A stretch of 64,000 nt of DNA from Erythrobacter sp. HL-111 (GTDB taxonomy: Bacteria; Pseudomonadota; Alphaproteobacteria; Sphingomonadales; Sphingomonadaceae). The position numbers and the translations under genes were made by a program. Where the stretch lies: NCBI RefSeq assembly GCF_900105095.1, contig NZ_LT629743.1, positions 1,612,001-1,676,000 of the forward strand. The letters are read 5' to 3'. The notes under the pieces were generated by a model that saw nothing but the letters and a program-made list of their open reading frames with translations, ran no database searches and was not told the origin of the DNA. Below, piece after piece: positions 27,508 to 36,261 of the stretch; position 1 is the first letter of the stretch; every line of letters begins with the position of its first letter.

Positions 27508-28974
27508 ATGGCGTGTTCGAGGCGATCCTTTCTTGCGGGCGCGAGCGCGCTCGCCCTTACGGCCTGCGGCGGCGGAGGGAGCAAGCCCGCCGCGCCGCCC
27601 GCCGCGTCGCCCTCCCCCTCGCCGACGCCCGGCCCGACGCCGACCCCTTCGCCCGCCCCGACGCCGACCCCGACGCCGGCCCCGTCCCCTGCGCCGAGCC
27701 CGCCGCCGTCCGGCAACGACCCCTATGATCCGACCGCCACCGCGCTCGACCCCTACCTGGCCGCGATCACGCGCGAGCTCGTCCTCACCAATGCCAAGGC
27801 GCGCGATTACCGGGTCTCGCTGGTCGAAACCTCGCTCTCCCGTTTCCGGATGCACATCTGGGACGAACAGCTCGGACGGCAGGTCGCGTTCTTCGAGCTG
27901 CGCGATCCCGATTACGACGACCTGCCCGAGCGGATCCTGCTCAATTCCACCAACCCGCTCGATTCGCGGCAATTCTCGGGGATGCAGGGCTGGATCAAGC
28001 TCGATCCGGCGGGGATCGTGCCGAGCGCCGCGGTCTTCCAGTTCGCCACCTTCGAGGAAGGGCGGATCAACCGCCGCAACGTCTCCACCCGCAGCGATTA
28101 CACCGACAGGCACTGGGCGGACGGTTTCGACGAGGTCATCGCGGTCGGCCCGACGCGGGAATTCACGACGATCCGCGCCGCGCTCGAAAGCCTCTATGAC
28201 GGCGGCCCGCTGGCCGATCCCGACAATCCCTCGCAACTGCCGGTGTGCCTGCGCGCGAACCCGTTCCACCGCATCGCGCTGGTGTTCGATCCCAAGGAGA
28301 CGCCCTATCTCGGCGTGAGCGAGCACGTGCCCGACTGGGTCTGGCTCGGCGGGCGCACGCGCGAGGGCGTGGTGTTCGAACACGCGCCGGGCGCGCAGCG
28401 CTCGATCATCGAAGGGCACGCGAACACCGGCGCGTTCGATCTTACCATCCGCGCCACCGCCCCGCCCGGTTCCGGCGGCAGCCTGCGCTATGGCTGGCAC
28501 ACCGATCACGTGCACGTCTTCCAGACGCCCGACAGCGAGGGCGAGGTCAATCGCAACTACACCGCCGAATTCCGCCGCGTGCGCTTCGTGGTCGGGCCGC
28601 GCGCGAACGCCCAGGTCTTCGGGGCCGGCATCGGCGTGCAGGCCGCCGTGATCTTCCGCGACTGCGTGTTCGACTGCGAGAACTCCGGCTATCGCGGCAT
28701 CCTTGCCGCGGCGAACAATTCCTCCGGCACGATCGGCGGCGGGCGCTTCACCTTCGTCGGCTGCCGCGACGCGAGCGGGCGGACCGGCTCGCCTGCGACG
28801 ATCGGGGTGCAGGCCAAGACCCGGGCGGACGAACCGGGCGTCGTCAGGATCGACGACTGCGCGGATTTCCGCCGCATCGCGTTGAGCGGCGATCATCCCG
28901 GACAGTGGCGGCTGACCGGGAACACGCCGATGGAGGTCGTCTCGCAGATCCCCGGCGACGACATGACCGGCTGA
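27508..28974 (+). CDS. Secreted Tat-lipoprotein, apparent beta-helix fold (paralog B)
   Basis: A 488-residue protein with N-terminus ACSRRSFLAGASALALTACG: a Tat motif SRRSFLAG and lipobox LTAC in one signal, followed by a long Pro/Thr/Ala linker. The body parallels the 23910-25367 protein: DYRVSLVETSLSRFRMHIWD, VGPTREFTTIRAALESLYDG (the pectinesterase-like opening) and repeated strand-turn units such as AVIFRDCVFDCENSG and RFTFVGCRDASG. AGGAGGAACAG precedes the ATG. It follows the YadA-like gene after 149 bases on the same strand. Possible roles are a carbohydrate-active or surface-display partner of the adhesin; no active site is identified. Confidence 0.75.
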   Translation: MACSRRSFLAGASALALTACGGGGSKPAAPPAASPSPSPTPGPTPTPSPAPTPTPTPAPSPAPSPPPSGNDPYDPTATALDPYLAAITRELVLTNAKARDYRVSLVETSLSRFRMHIWDEQLGRQVAFFELRDPDYDDLPERILLNSTNPLDSRQFSGMQGWIKLDPAGIVPSAAVFQFATFEEGRINRRNVSTRSDYTDRHWADGFDEVIAVGPTREFTTIRAALESLYDGGPLADPDNPSQLPVCLRANPFHRIALVFDPKETPYLGVSEHVPDWVWLGGRTREGVVFEHAPGAQRSIIEGHANTGAFDLTIRATAPPGSGGSLRYGWHTDHVHVFQTPDSEGEVNRNYTAEFRRVRFVVGPRANAQVFGAGIGVQAAVIFRDCVFDCENSGYRGILAAANNSSGTIGGGRFTFVGCRDASGRTGSPATIGVQAKTRADEPGVVRIDDCADFRRIALSGDHPGQWRLTGNTPMEVVSQIPGDDMTG

Positions 28975-29319
28975 GAGCGGGCGAACGGCCCACGACGCCG
29001 CGCTCCCGTGGGGCCGCACCCGATGGCGCCGCATCCGATCGCGCCGCATCCGATGGCGCCGACCGGGCCGCGGCGCGAATTGCTGCGACCGAGGTCGATA
29101 AGCCCCCCTCCGCCCGCCCCTCCGCCGGGGGCCGGATGGCCGCGCCGTCGCCGCCTGCGCCCCGCGCCTGCGTCGCCGCCGCCATGTCCCGCCCCCGCAA
29201 ACCCGCCCGCGTCCCGGACGCTCGCGGCGCGCCCGGTCGCGCCCACGTTGCGCTCACCGGCGCGGCCGTTATGTACGCGCGCAGCACGCCGTCACGGCAA
29301 GGAAAGGATCCCAATCCGA
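28975..29319. other. Intergenic region with a 15-bp tandem repeat
   Basis: No gene is seen between the beta-helix lipoprotein and the S9 peptidase. It contains three tandem 15-bp units at 29011-29055 and, near its end, the ribosome site of the peptidase gene (CAAGGAAAGGATCCC). Confidence 0.6.
29011..29055. repeat. 15-bp tandem repeat, three units
   Basis: Units GGGCCGCACCCGATG (29011), GCGCCGCATCCGATC (29026) and GCGCCGCATCCGATG (29041). A fourth, partial unit follows (GCGCCGACCGG). Confidence 0.75.
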
Positions 29320-31395
29320 ATGACCCGCATCACCCTTCTCGCCGCCGCGCTCACCGCCTCGGTCTCGCTCGCCGCGACCGCCGCCAGCGCGCGCCCGATG
29401 ACGCCCGAGGACGTGGCGAAGCTCGAGGCGCTGGGCGCGATGGCGGTCGCGCCCGACGGGAGGAGCATCGCCTACACCACCGGATCGCACCCCGACGTGA
29501 CCGAGGGCGAGGAGGACGGCGGCTATCGCGGCGAGCTCAAGGTGGCGACCGGCCCGAACGAGGCGCGCGCCTATCTGCCCGACGACATCAGCCCCGGACA
29601 GGTCGCATTCGCCCCCGACGGGTCGATGGTGACCTTCCTCTGGGCCAGGGACGCGGACGAAACCGCCGTCTGGGGCGTGCCGGTCGCGGGCGGGACCTAC
29701 CGGAAACTCGCCGCCGTGCCGGACGCCGGCGTGCGCGCCTACGAGATCGCGCCCGACGGCAAGGCGATCTACATGCTCGCCGGGCCCGGCCCGGACGAGC
29801 GGCGCGAGGCCGAACACGAGGCGGGCTTCGATGCGAAGGTCTACGAGGAGGAATTCCGCCCCGCCCGCCTGTTCGCGGCGACGATCGGCGAGGAACCGGA
29901 CGAGAACCCGCGCGAGATCGCCCTGCCCGGCTTCGTCAGCGCCTTCGACGTCGCGCCCGACGGCGAGCGCGCGCTCGTCCTGACGGCGCCCACCCCGCTG
30001 GTCGACGACAGCTACACCTCGATGCGCGTAAACCTGATCGACCTCGCCACCGGCGAGGTGACCGCGGTGGTCGAGACGCCGGGCAAGCTCGGCGATGTCG
30101 AATGGTCGCCGGACGGGACGCAATTGTCACTTATCGCGGCGGTCGACATGAACGATCCGGCGGCCACCACGCTGCACCTCGTCGATGCGGCGACCGGCGA
30201 ATATCGCGCGCTCAACGCCGGGGCCGCGGAAGCCGCGGTCGATGCCGAATGGCTCGATGACGGCCGGCTCGCCGCGGTCATCCACATCGGCGCGCGCTCG
30301 GCCCTGCGGATCTACGATGCCGACGGGGCGCTGGCGGAGGAACACGATCCCGGCTCGCTCATCCTCACCCGGGTCGAGGCGGCGGGCGGAACGCTCGCGG
30401 TCGCGGCCGACAGCCCGCTGCACCCGAGCGAGCTTTTCGTGTGGGATTCAGGCGCCCCCGGCTCGGAGGAAACCGGCAAGTTCCGGCGCTGGACGACGCA
30501 CAATCCCTGGCTGGCCGAAATCGATTTCGGCAGGCAGCGCCGCTACACCTACACGGCCACCGACGGGCAGGAGATCGAGGGCGTGCTGATCGAACCGGTC
30601 GGCGGCGCTCCGGCGGGTGGCGCGCCGACCATCATGAACATTCACGGCGGGCCCGAGGCGCACGAAAGCAACGGCTGGCAGACCGCCTATTCCAAGCCCG
30701 GCCAGGTCGCCGCGGGACAGGGCTATGCCGTGTTCCTGCCGAACTATCGCGGCTCGACCGGCTACGGTGTCGCCTTCGCCAAGCAGCACCAGGGCAGGTA
30801 TACCGACCCAGAATTCCGCGACATCGTCGATGCGAAGAAGGCGCTGGTGGCCGAAGGGATCGCCGATCCCGACCGCACCGGGATCACCGGCGGGTCCTAT
30901 GGCGGCTATGCGAGCGGATGGGGCGCGACCTATTATTCGGACGAATTCGCCGCCGCCGTGATGTTCGTCGGCATTTCGAACCAGGTCAGCAAGTTCGGCA
31001 CGGGCGACATTCCCAACGAGATGCACAACGTCCATTCGCTCGCCTGGCCCTGGGAGGACTGGCTCGGGATGCTCGAGGTTTCGCCGGTCTATCACGTCGA
31101 CAAGGCGAACACCCCGATCCTCATCATGCACGGCGAGGACGACACGCGGGTCGATCCGGGCCAGAGCCTCGAGCTCTATCGCAGCATCAAGCTTAGGAAG
31201 CCCGAGGTCCCGGTCCGACTGGTGTTCTATCCGGGCGAGGGGCACGGCAACCGGGGCGCGGCGGCGCGTTACGATTACAACCTTCGCATGATGCGCTGGT
31301 TCGACACCTATCTCAAGACGGGCGACCGCCGCGCGCCCCTGCCCGACCCGCGCCCGACGCTCGCCGAAGGCGCGGTGGCGACAGGCGAGGAATAG
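29320..31395 (+). CDS. S9 family prolyl oligopeptidase-like peptidase, exported
   Basis: A 691-residue serine peptidase. Signal peptide LLAAALTASVSLAATAASA (cleavage about 26). Residues to about 420 form the beta-propeller with WSPDGTQLSL-type repeats; the alpha/beta-hydrolase domain has Ser526 in GGSYGGYASG, Asp608 in HGEDDTRVDP and His642 in GEGHGN. Organisation resembles acylaminoacyl/dipeptidyl peptidases that release short peptides from N-termini. The ATG at 29320 follows AAGGAAAGGATCCC. It stands alone; the MipA gene converges downstream. Confidence 0.95.
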   Translation: MTRITLLAAALTASVSLAATAASARPMTPEDVAKLEALGAMAVAPDGRSIAYTTGSHPDVTEGEEDGGYRGELKVATGPNEARAYLPDDISPGQVAFAPDGSMVTFLWARDADETAVWGVPVAGGTYRKLAAVPDAGVRAYEIAPDGKAIYMLAGPGPDERREAEHEAGFDAKVYEEEFRPARLFAATIGEEPDENPREIALPGFVSAFDVAPDGERALVLTAPTPLVDDSYTSMRVNLIDLATGEVTAVVETPGKLGDVEWSPDGTQLSLIAAVDMNDPAATTLHLVDAATGEYRALNAGAAEAAVDAEWLDDGRLAAVIHIGARSALRIYDADGALAEEHDPGSLILTRVEAAGGTLAVAADSPLHPSELFVWDSGAPGSEETGKFRRWTTHNPWLAEIDFGRQRRYTYTATDGQEIEGVLIEPVGGAPAGGAPTIMNIHGGPEAHESNGWQTAYSKPGQVAAGQGYAVFLPNYRGSTGYGVAFAKQHQGRYTDPEFRDIVDAKKALVAEGIADPDRTGITGGSYGGYASGWGATYYSDEFAAAVMFVGISNQVSKFGTGDIPNEMHNVHSLAWPWEDWLGMLEVSPVYHVDKANTPILIMHGEDDTRVDPGQSLELYRSIKLRKPEVPVRLVFYPGEGHGNRGAAARYDYNLRMMRWFDTYLKTGDRRAPLPDPRPTLAEGAVATGEE

Positions 31396-31482
31396 GGCCA
31401 TCGGGCGGGGCAGCCGGAAACTGCCCCACCCCTTCGCAGGTCAGCCCCGTCCCTTCGCAGGTCAGCAGCGCCCCTTCGCAAA

Positions 31483-32571
31483 TCAGAACGTGTAGCCGAC
31501 CCCGATCCCGCCGATGAACTGGTCGGGATTGCCGCGCAGGGCCGTGTAGGGCGTGTCTTGCGCGTCCCCGAACAGGCGCGAATAGCCCGCCACGCCGTAG
31601 ATGCTGAAGCCCCCGTCGAGCACGTTCCCGCTGAGGTCGTAATTGATGATCGCCGTCGTCCCGGCGCTGTTGAGCCCGCCATCGGCGCGGAATTGCGGCA
31701 GGCCGCTCGCCGCGCTCTGGGCTGGGTCGACGGTGAAATAGTAGTCGGCGAAGCTGTCGTCGACGAACTGCATCCCGACCTGCAGGTTGATCACCGTCGC
31801 CGGGCCGAGCGGCGTGGTGTAGCCGATGTTCGGCTCGACCAGCATCCCGTTATGCGCGCCGAGGATGTCCCAGCGCACCTGGGTCGCCACGGTCAGCGAA
31901 TCGAACCGGTTGAGCACGCGCGGAAAGCTCACCCCGGCATTGACACCGACTTCCGCAGCGACATCGAGCTTGCCCGCGGCTTCCACCACTTCGTCGACGA
32001 TGCGCGCATTGCGGTCGTTCCTGATGCGGAAGGCGGGGCCGAACTGGAAGCTGGTCCCGCCGGGCTGGCCGGGCACGGCGCGCTGCGAAAGCAGGTTGAG
32101 CGTGATGCCTGGGCCGTTCGGGTTGAGCCCCACGCCGCCCAGCCGGCCGACGATCAGCGGCAGGGGAAAGACGATGTAGTCGTCCGACCCGGCATAGCTG
32201 GGGACAAGTCCCGCGCCGAGGCCGAGCGTCACCCAGTTGCGGTCGAACACCGGCTTCATGCCCTGCATCCCAGTCGGCAGCCGCGCGTCGGCCGGGGCCT
32301 CCTCCTCCCGCGCCGGCTCCGGCTCCTGTTCCCGCTCCTGCTCCTGCTGCGCCCCGTCCTGCGGGGCCGCGGAAGCGGGCGCGTCCTGCGCGCCCTTCGC
32401 TGCGGCGAGATCGAAGCCGGCGTCGCCCTCCGCTCCCGCCGTCACCCGATCGGCACCGAGGGCGGCGGGCTCGGCGCGCAGGGCGTGCGCTTCACCGGCA
32501 GCGGCGGGGGCGGCGAGCGCCAGCGCGAGGGCGGAGGAGAGCGGGAGCGAAAACGGCGGGGGTGACTTCAC
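31483..32571 (-). CDS. MipA/OmpV family outer-membrane protein
   Basis: A 362-residue protein. Signal about 1-30 (LSSALALALAAPAAAGEA), then an unusual acidic, Glu/Gln/Pro-rich stretch (EQEREQEPEPAREEE) before the barrel. Barrel features: NWVTLGLGAGLVPSYAGSDD, PLPLIVGRLGG and the terminal QFIGGIGVGYTF ending in Phe. MipA/OmpV proteins are porin-like or scaffold proteins of the outer membrane. The start is GTG at 32571 with AGGAG 8 bases upstream; the frame extends further but the upstream part is not protein-like. Confidence 0.9.
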   Translation of the reverse strand: MKSPPPFSLPLSSALALALAAPAAAGEAHALRAEPAALGADRVTAGAEGDAGFDLAAAKGAQDAPASAAPQDGAQQEQEREQEPEPAREEEAPADARLPTGMQGMKPVFDRNWVTLGLGAGLVPSYAGSDDYIVFPLPLIVGRLGGVGLNPNGPGITLNLLSQRAVPGQPGGTSFQFGPAFRIRNDRNARIVDEVVEAAGKLDVAAEVGVNAGVSFPRVLNRFDSLTVATQVRWDILGAHNGMLVEPNIGYTTPLGPATVINLQVGMQFVDDSFADYYFTVDPAQSAASGLPQFRADGGLNSAGTTAIINYDLSGNVLDGGFSIYGVAGYSRLFGDAQDTPYTALRGNPDQFIGGIGVGYTF

Positions 32572-32942
32572 GGGGGACAACTCCTGGCGGGCTGGATCGG
32601 GGACGAGGGACCGGCGAGGCCCGGGGACGAGGGGCGCGGCCGGCGTCGGCTGCACCGGGCCTTTCCCTCCCCGGTTCGCCTCGCCGCCGCCCGGCTCGAC
32701 ATATCCTTTCACCCGTGGGCGCCGGGGGGCAAGACCCTGTTCAAGCGGGGCGGCTCTTGGCAATGGCATGGCGTGCATCGGACCCCATCGGCCTATTTCA
32801 TGCGATTGCCGCAATCAATCCCGCGCGCCCGCGCCCGTTCCGTGCCTTTCCCGCTGCGCGGCAGCGGGGGCGGCAACGGCGGCGTCACCCGGGCGGGCTT
32901 GTCATTGCTCCCCCCGGCGGCGCGGGGTAGGGCTGGAGCGGC
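32572..32942. other. Divergent promoter region between mipA-like gene and crtY
   Basis: 371 bases without a credible gene, carrying the start regions of two divergent genes. A perfect hairpin CCCGCTGC/GCAGCGGG lies at 32850-32868. I see no clear light- or oxygen-responsive operator. Confidence 0.5.
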
Positions 32943-34220
32943 ATGAGCGACTCGTCCCCGACCCCCGCCACCGGCCCCGAGGCGCAGCGCGGACCGAAGC
33001 CGGCCGAGCTCGAACCGCGCGACGTCGTGATCGTCGGCGGCGGGCTCGCAGGCGGCCTGCTTGCGCTCGCGCTGCTGCGCCGCGCGCCCGCAATCCGCTT
33101 CACCCTTGTCGAGGCGGGCAAGACGCTCGGCGGCAACCACCGCTGGAGCTGGTTCGCGACCGACCTTGCCGAAGCCTGCGCCGACCTGCTCGGCGAATTC
33201 CCGCTGGCGCGCTGGGATGCGGGCTACGACATCGCCTTTCCGGGCTATGGCCGCACGCTCGGCACCTCCTATCGCTCGCTCGCCTCGGAGGATTTCCACA
33301 AGCATCTCGCCGCGGCGATCCCGGCGGAAAACCTGCTTCTCGGCAAGCGCGTGGCCGGGCTCGACGCGGGCGGCGTGACGCTGGCGGACGGGACGCGGAT
33401 CGCGGCCAGGCGCGTGGTGGACTGCCGCACCTTCAGGCCGTCGGACAAGCTCGCGGGCGGGTGGCAGGTCTTCCTCGGCCAGCACATCCGCTGCCACGAA
33501 CCCCACGGCCTCACCCGCCCCGTCATCATGGACGCGACGGTCGACCAGCTCGCCCCCCACGGCAACGGCGCGGCCTACCGCTTCGTCTATGTCCTGCCCT
33601 TGAGCGAGGACGAGGTCTTCGTCGAGGACACCTATTACGCCGACCACCCGCGGATGGACCGCGACCTGCTGGCCAGCCGCACCCGCGCCTATGCCCGCAC
33701 AAAAGGCTGGCGCGGCGAGGTGATCGGCAGCGAAACGGGCATCCTGCCGGTGATCTCGGGCGGGGATTTCGAAGGCGTGATCGAAGACCTCGCCATTCCC
33801 GGCGTCGCCATCGCCGGATCGCGCGGCGGCTTTTCGCACCCGCTCACCAGCTACACCCTGCCCTTCGCCGCTTCCAACGCGGTCGAAATCGCCGCGCTGC
33901 TGGCCGATCACCCGGACACCACGGGCGAGGACCTGGCGCGCTTCTGCGAGGATCGCGCGCGGCACCACTGGCGCGAGACGAGCTTTTACCGGATGCTTTC
34001 GCGGATGCTGTTCGAAGCGGCCGATCCCGGACGGCGCGTCAACGTGTTCAAGCATTTCTACGGCCTGTCGGGCGAGCTCGTCGAACGTTTCTATGCCGGC
34101 CAGTCGACCTGGCCCGACCGGCTTCGCATCCTCAGCGGCAAGCCGCCCGTAGCTATAGGCCGTGCGATGCGTGCGATGGTTTCGCGCGGAAAGCCTTTCA
34201 GAATGGAGAAAACGGCATGA
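32943..34220 (+). CDS. crtY: Lycopene beta-cyclase
   Basis: A 425-residue flavoprotein-like cyclase of the proteobacterial CrtY type that closes both ends of lycopene to beta-carotene. N-terminal dinucleotide fold VVIVGGGLAGGLLALALLRR, the early block LGGNHRWSWF, the Asp/Glu-rich motif LPLSEDEVFVEDTYYADHP and GFSHPLTSYTLPFA are family marks. GGAGCGGC precedes the ATG. Its stop overlaps the crtI start in ATGA, coupling the two. Confidence 0.96.
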   Translation: MSDSSPTPATGPEAQRGPKPAELEPRDVVIVGGGLAGGLLALALLRRAPAIRFTLVEAGKTLGGNHRWSWFATDLAEACADLLGEFPLARWDAGYDIAFPGYGRTLGTSYRSLASEDFHKHLAAAIPAENLLLGKRVAGLDAGGVTLADGTRIAARRVVDCRTFRPSDKLAGGWQVFLGQHIRCHEPHGLTRPVIMDATVDQLAPHGNGAAYRFVYVLPLSEDEVFVEDTYYADHPRMDRDLLASRTRAYARTKGWRGEVIGSETGILPVISGGDFEGVIEDLAIPGVAIAGSRGGFSHPLTSYTLPFAASNAVEIAALLADHPDTTGEDLARFCEDRARHHWRETSFYRMLSRMLFEAADPGRRVNVFKHFYGLSGELVERFYAGQSTWPDRLRILSGKPPVAIGRAMRAMVSRGKPFRMEKTA

Positions 34221-35785
34221 ACGCCGAAACGCCGATTGCCCCGACAAACCCCGCCGGTCGCGGGATCGATCCCGCGATGGCCGGACGCTATGCCGGCAGG
34301 AAGGCCTGCGTCATCGGCTCGGGATTCGGCGGCATGGCCCTTGCCCTGCGGCTCCAGTCGCACGGCATCGCGACCACCGTGGTCGAGGCGCGCGACAAGC
34401 CCGGCGGGCGCGCCTATTTCTGGGAAAAGGACGGTTTTACCTTCGATGCCGGGCCAACCGTCATCACCGACCCGCCCTGCCTCGAGGAGCTCTGGCAGCT
34501 GACCGGCCACGACATCGCCGAGGATGTCGAGCTGATGAAGGTCATGCCCTTCTATCGCCTCAACTGGCCCGACGGTACGAATTTCGACTATTCGAACGAC
34601 GAGGACAGCCTCAACGCCGAGATCGCCAAGCTAGAACCCGAAGACGTGGTGGGCTATGCGCGCTTCCTCGAATATTCGCAGCGCGTCTACGAGGAAGGCT
34701 ATCTCAAGCTCGGGACCGTGCCCTTCCTCGATTTCAAGACCATGCTGAAAGCCGCCCCGGCGCTGGTGCGCGAACAGGCCTGGCGCAGCATCTATTCGAT
34801 GGTGTCGAGCTACATCAGGAACGACAAGCTGCGCGAAGCCTTCAGCTTCCATTCGCTGCTGGTCGGCGGCAATCCGATGAAGACCTCGAGCATCTACGCG
34901 CTGATCCACAAGCTCGAAAAGGACGGCGGCGTGTGGTGGGCGCGCGGCGGCACGAACCGCCTGATCGCCGGGATGGTGCGCCATTTCGAACGGCTCGGCG
35001 GGACGATGCGCGTCGGCGATCCGGTGGTGCAGGTCCACACCATGGGCACGCGCGCGACCGAGGTCGAAACGAAATCGGGCTGGAAACAGCGTTTCGACGC
35101 CGTCGCTTCCAATGCCGACATCATGCATTCCTACAAGGACCTGCTGTCGGGTTCGCAGCGCGGGCAGAAGATGGCGAAGTCGCTCGGCCGCAAGAGCTTT
35201 TCGCCCAGCCTGTTCGTGGTCCATTTCGGGCTGAAGGGCACGTGGCCGGGCATCGCGCACCACATGATCCTGTTCGCCAACCGCTACAAGGGCCTGCTCG
35301 ACGACATCTATTCGAACGGCGTGTTGCCGGAGGATTTCGCGATCTACCTGCACCACCCGACCGTCACCGATCCCTCAATGGCGCCTGCGGGCATGAGCAC
35401 CTTCTACGCGCTCGTCCCCGTCGCCCACATGGGCAAGATGCCGGTCGACTGGGACGAGGTCGGGCCGAAACTCGAAAAGATGATCCTCGACGAGCTCGAA
35501 CGCCGCCTGATCCCCGACATCCACGAACGGATCGTGACCAAGTTCAGCTACGCGCCCAAGGATTTCGCGACCGACCTTTCCGCCCACATGGGCAGCGCCT
35601 TCAGCCTCGAACCCGTGCTGTGGCAGAGCGCCTACCTGCGCGGCCACAACCGCGACGACGTGATCGGGAACTTCTACCTGGTCGGCGCGGGCACCCACCC
35701 GGGCGCGGGCATTCCGGGCGTGGTGGGGAGCGCGAAGGCCACTGCCGGGCTGATGCTGGAGGACCTGGCGCGGGTGGACGCGTGA
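34217..35785 (+). CDS. crtI: Phytoene desaturase (lycopene-forming)
   Basis: A 522-residue FAD enzyme of the CrtI family that introduces four double bonds into phytoene to give lycopene. FAD-binding motif VIGSGFGGMALALRLQSHGI, then ARDKPGGRAYFWEKDGFTFD and the C-terminal VGAGTHPGAGIPGVVGSAKA signature. The start overlaps the crtY stop. Immediately after the stop begins a palindromic repeat and the DUF559 cassette that separates it from LOG and crtB, so expression of the downstream genes may depend on readthrough. Confidence 0.97.
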   Translation: MNAETPIAPTNPAGRGIDPAMAGRYAGRKACVIGSGFGGMALALRLQSHGIATTVVEARDKPGGRAYFWEKDGFTFDAGPTVITDPPCLEELWQLTGHDIAEDVELMKVMPFYRLNWPDGTNFDYSNDEDSLNAEIAKLEPEDVVGYARFLEYSQRVYEEGYLKLGTVPFLDFKTMLKAAPALVREQAWRSIYSMVSSYIRNDKLREAFSFHSLLVGGNPMKTSSIYALIHKLEKDGGVWWARGGTNRLIAGMVRHFERLGGTMRVGDPVVQVHTMGTRATEVETKSGWKQRFDAVASNADIMHSYKDLLSGSQRGQKMAKSLGRKSFSPSLFVVHFGLKGTWPGIAHHMILFANRYKGLLDDIYSNGVLPEDFAIYLHHPTVTDPSMAPAGMSTFYALVPVAHMGKMPVDWDEVGPKLEKMILDELERRLIPDIHERIVTKFSYAPKDFATDLSAHMGSAFSLEPVLWQSAYLRGHNRDDVIGNFYLVGAGTHPGAGIPGVVGSAKATAGLMLEDLARVDA

Positions 35786-35836
35786 TCCTCCCCGACACGG
35801 GGAGGGGGACCATGCGCAGCATGGTGGAGGGGCACC
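35785..35836. repeat. Palindromic repeat, left arm of the DUF559 cassette
   Basis: About 52 bases: hairpin CCTCCCCG/CGGGGAGG, then a second hairpin CCAT-GCGCAGC-ATGG, then GGAGGGGCACC. The inverse of this sequence, with a few changes, stands at 36204-36257. Confidence 0.85.
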
Positions 35837-35892
35837 CCGCGTGATTACCGGCCCGCGCGACACGGTGAAGCGCGCGCAAGCTGCGGAGCGAG

Positions 35893-36261
35893 ATGTCGCT
35901 GCCGGAAACCCTGCTCTGGCGTGAGCTTCGAAAGCGACCGGGCGGATACAAATTCCGTCGCCAGCATCCGGCAGGAGAATTCGTGCTGGACTTCTACTGC
36001 ACGAGGGCGCGGCTCGACATCGAGATCGACGGCTGGGTACACGAAAGCACCCAGAGGGCCGAGCGCGACGGTCAGCGCTCGGCATTCCTTCGTTCGCAGG
36101 GGATCGCGACAACGCGTATTCCGGCCAAAAGGGTGCTTGAAGATTTGGACGCGGTCATTACGCGGCTGGTCGTGATTTGCGATGAACGGATTGACAAGGT
36201 GATGATGCCCCTCCACCAGCCTGCGGCTGGCCCCCCTCCCCGTTCCGGGGAGGAATCATGA
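35893..36261 (+). CDS. DUF559 endonuclease-domain protein
   Basis: A 122-residue protein of DUF559, a Vsr/PD-(D/E)XK-type nuclease-like family: MSLPETLLWRELRKRPGGYK, FRRQHPAGEFVLDFYC and IEIDGWVHE give the catalytic-type residues Asp33, Glu44 and Asp46. The usual preceding ARKLRSE is encoded in frame just upstream of the ATG but without a standard start before a stop at 35866, so the N-terminus may be slightly cut or start on a rare codon. The last about 18 codons run into the right palindromic repeat, and the stop overlaps the LOG start. Sits between crtI and LOG in the carotenoid cluster. Function is unproven; see findings. Confidence 0.85.
   Translation: MSLPETLLWRELRKRPGGYKFRRQHPAGEFVLDFYCTRARLDIEIDGWVHESTQRAERDGQRSAFLRSQGIATTRIPAKRVLEDLDAVITRLVVICDERIDKVMMPLHQPAAGPPPRSGEES
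36204..36257. repeat. Palindromic repeat, right arm of the DUF559 cassette (inverted)
   Basis: Inverted, near-identical copy of 35785-35836: hairpin CCAGC-CTGCG-GCTGG, then CCTCCCCG/CGGGGAGG. Its outer end GGGGAGGAATC is the ribosome site of the LOG gene at 36258. Confidence 0.85.

Noticed and set aside
27600..27710. CRISPR-like or regular repeat of CCGACGCC
   Set aside because: It is the codon repeat for a Pro/Thr linker in a lipoprotein, in frame and without spacers.
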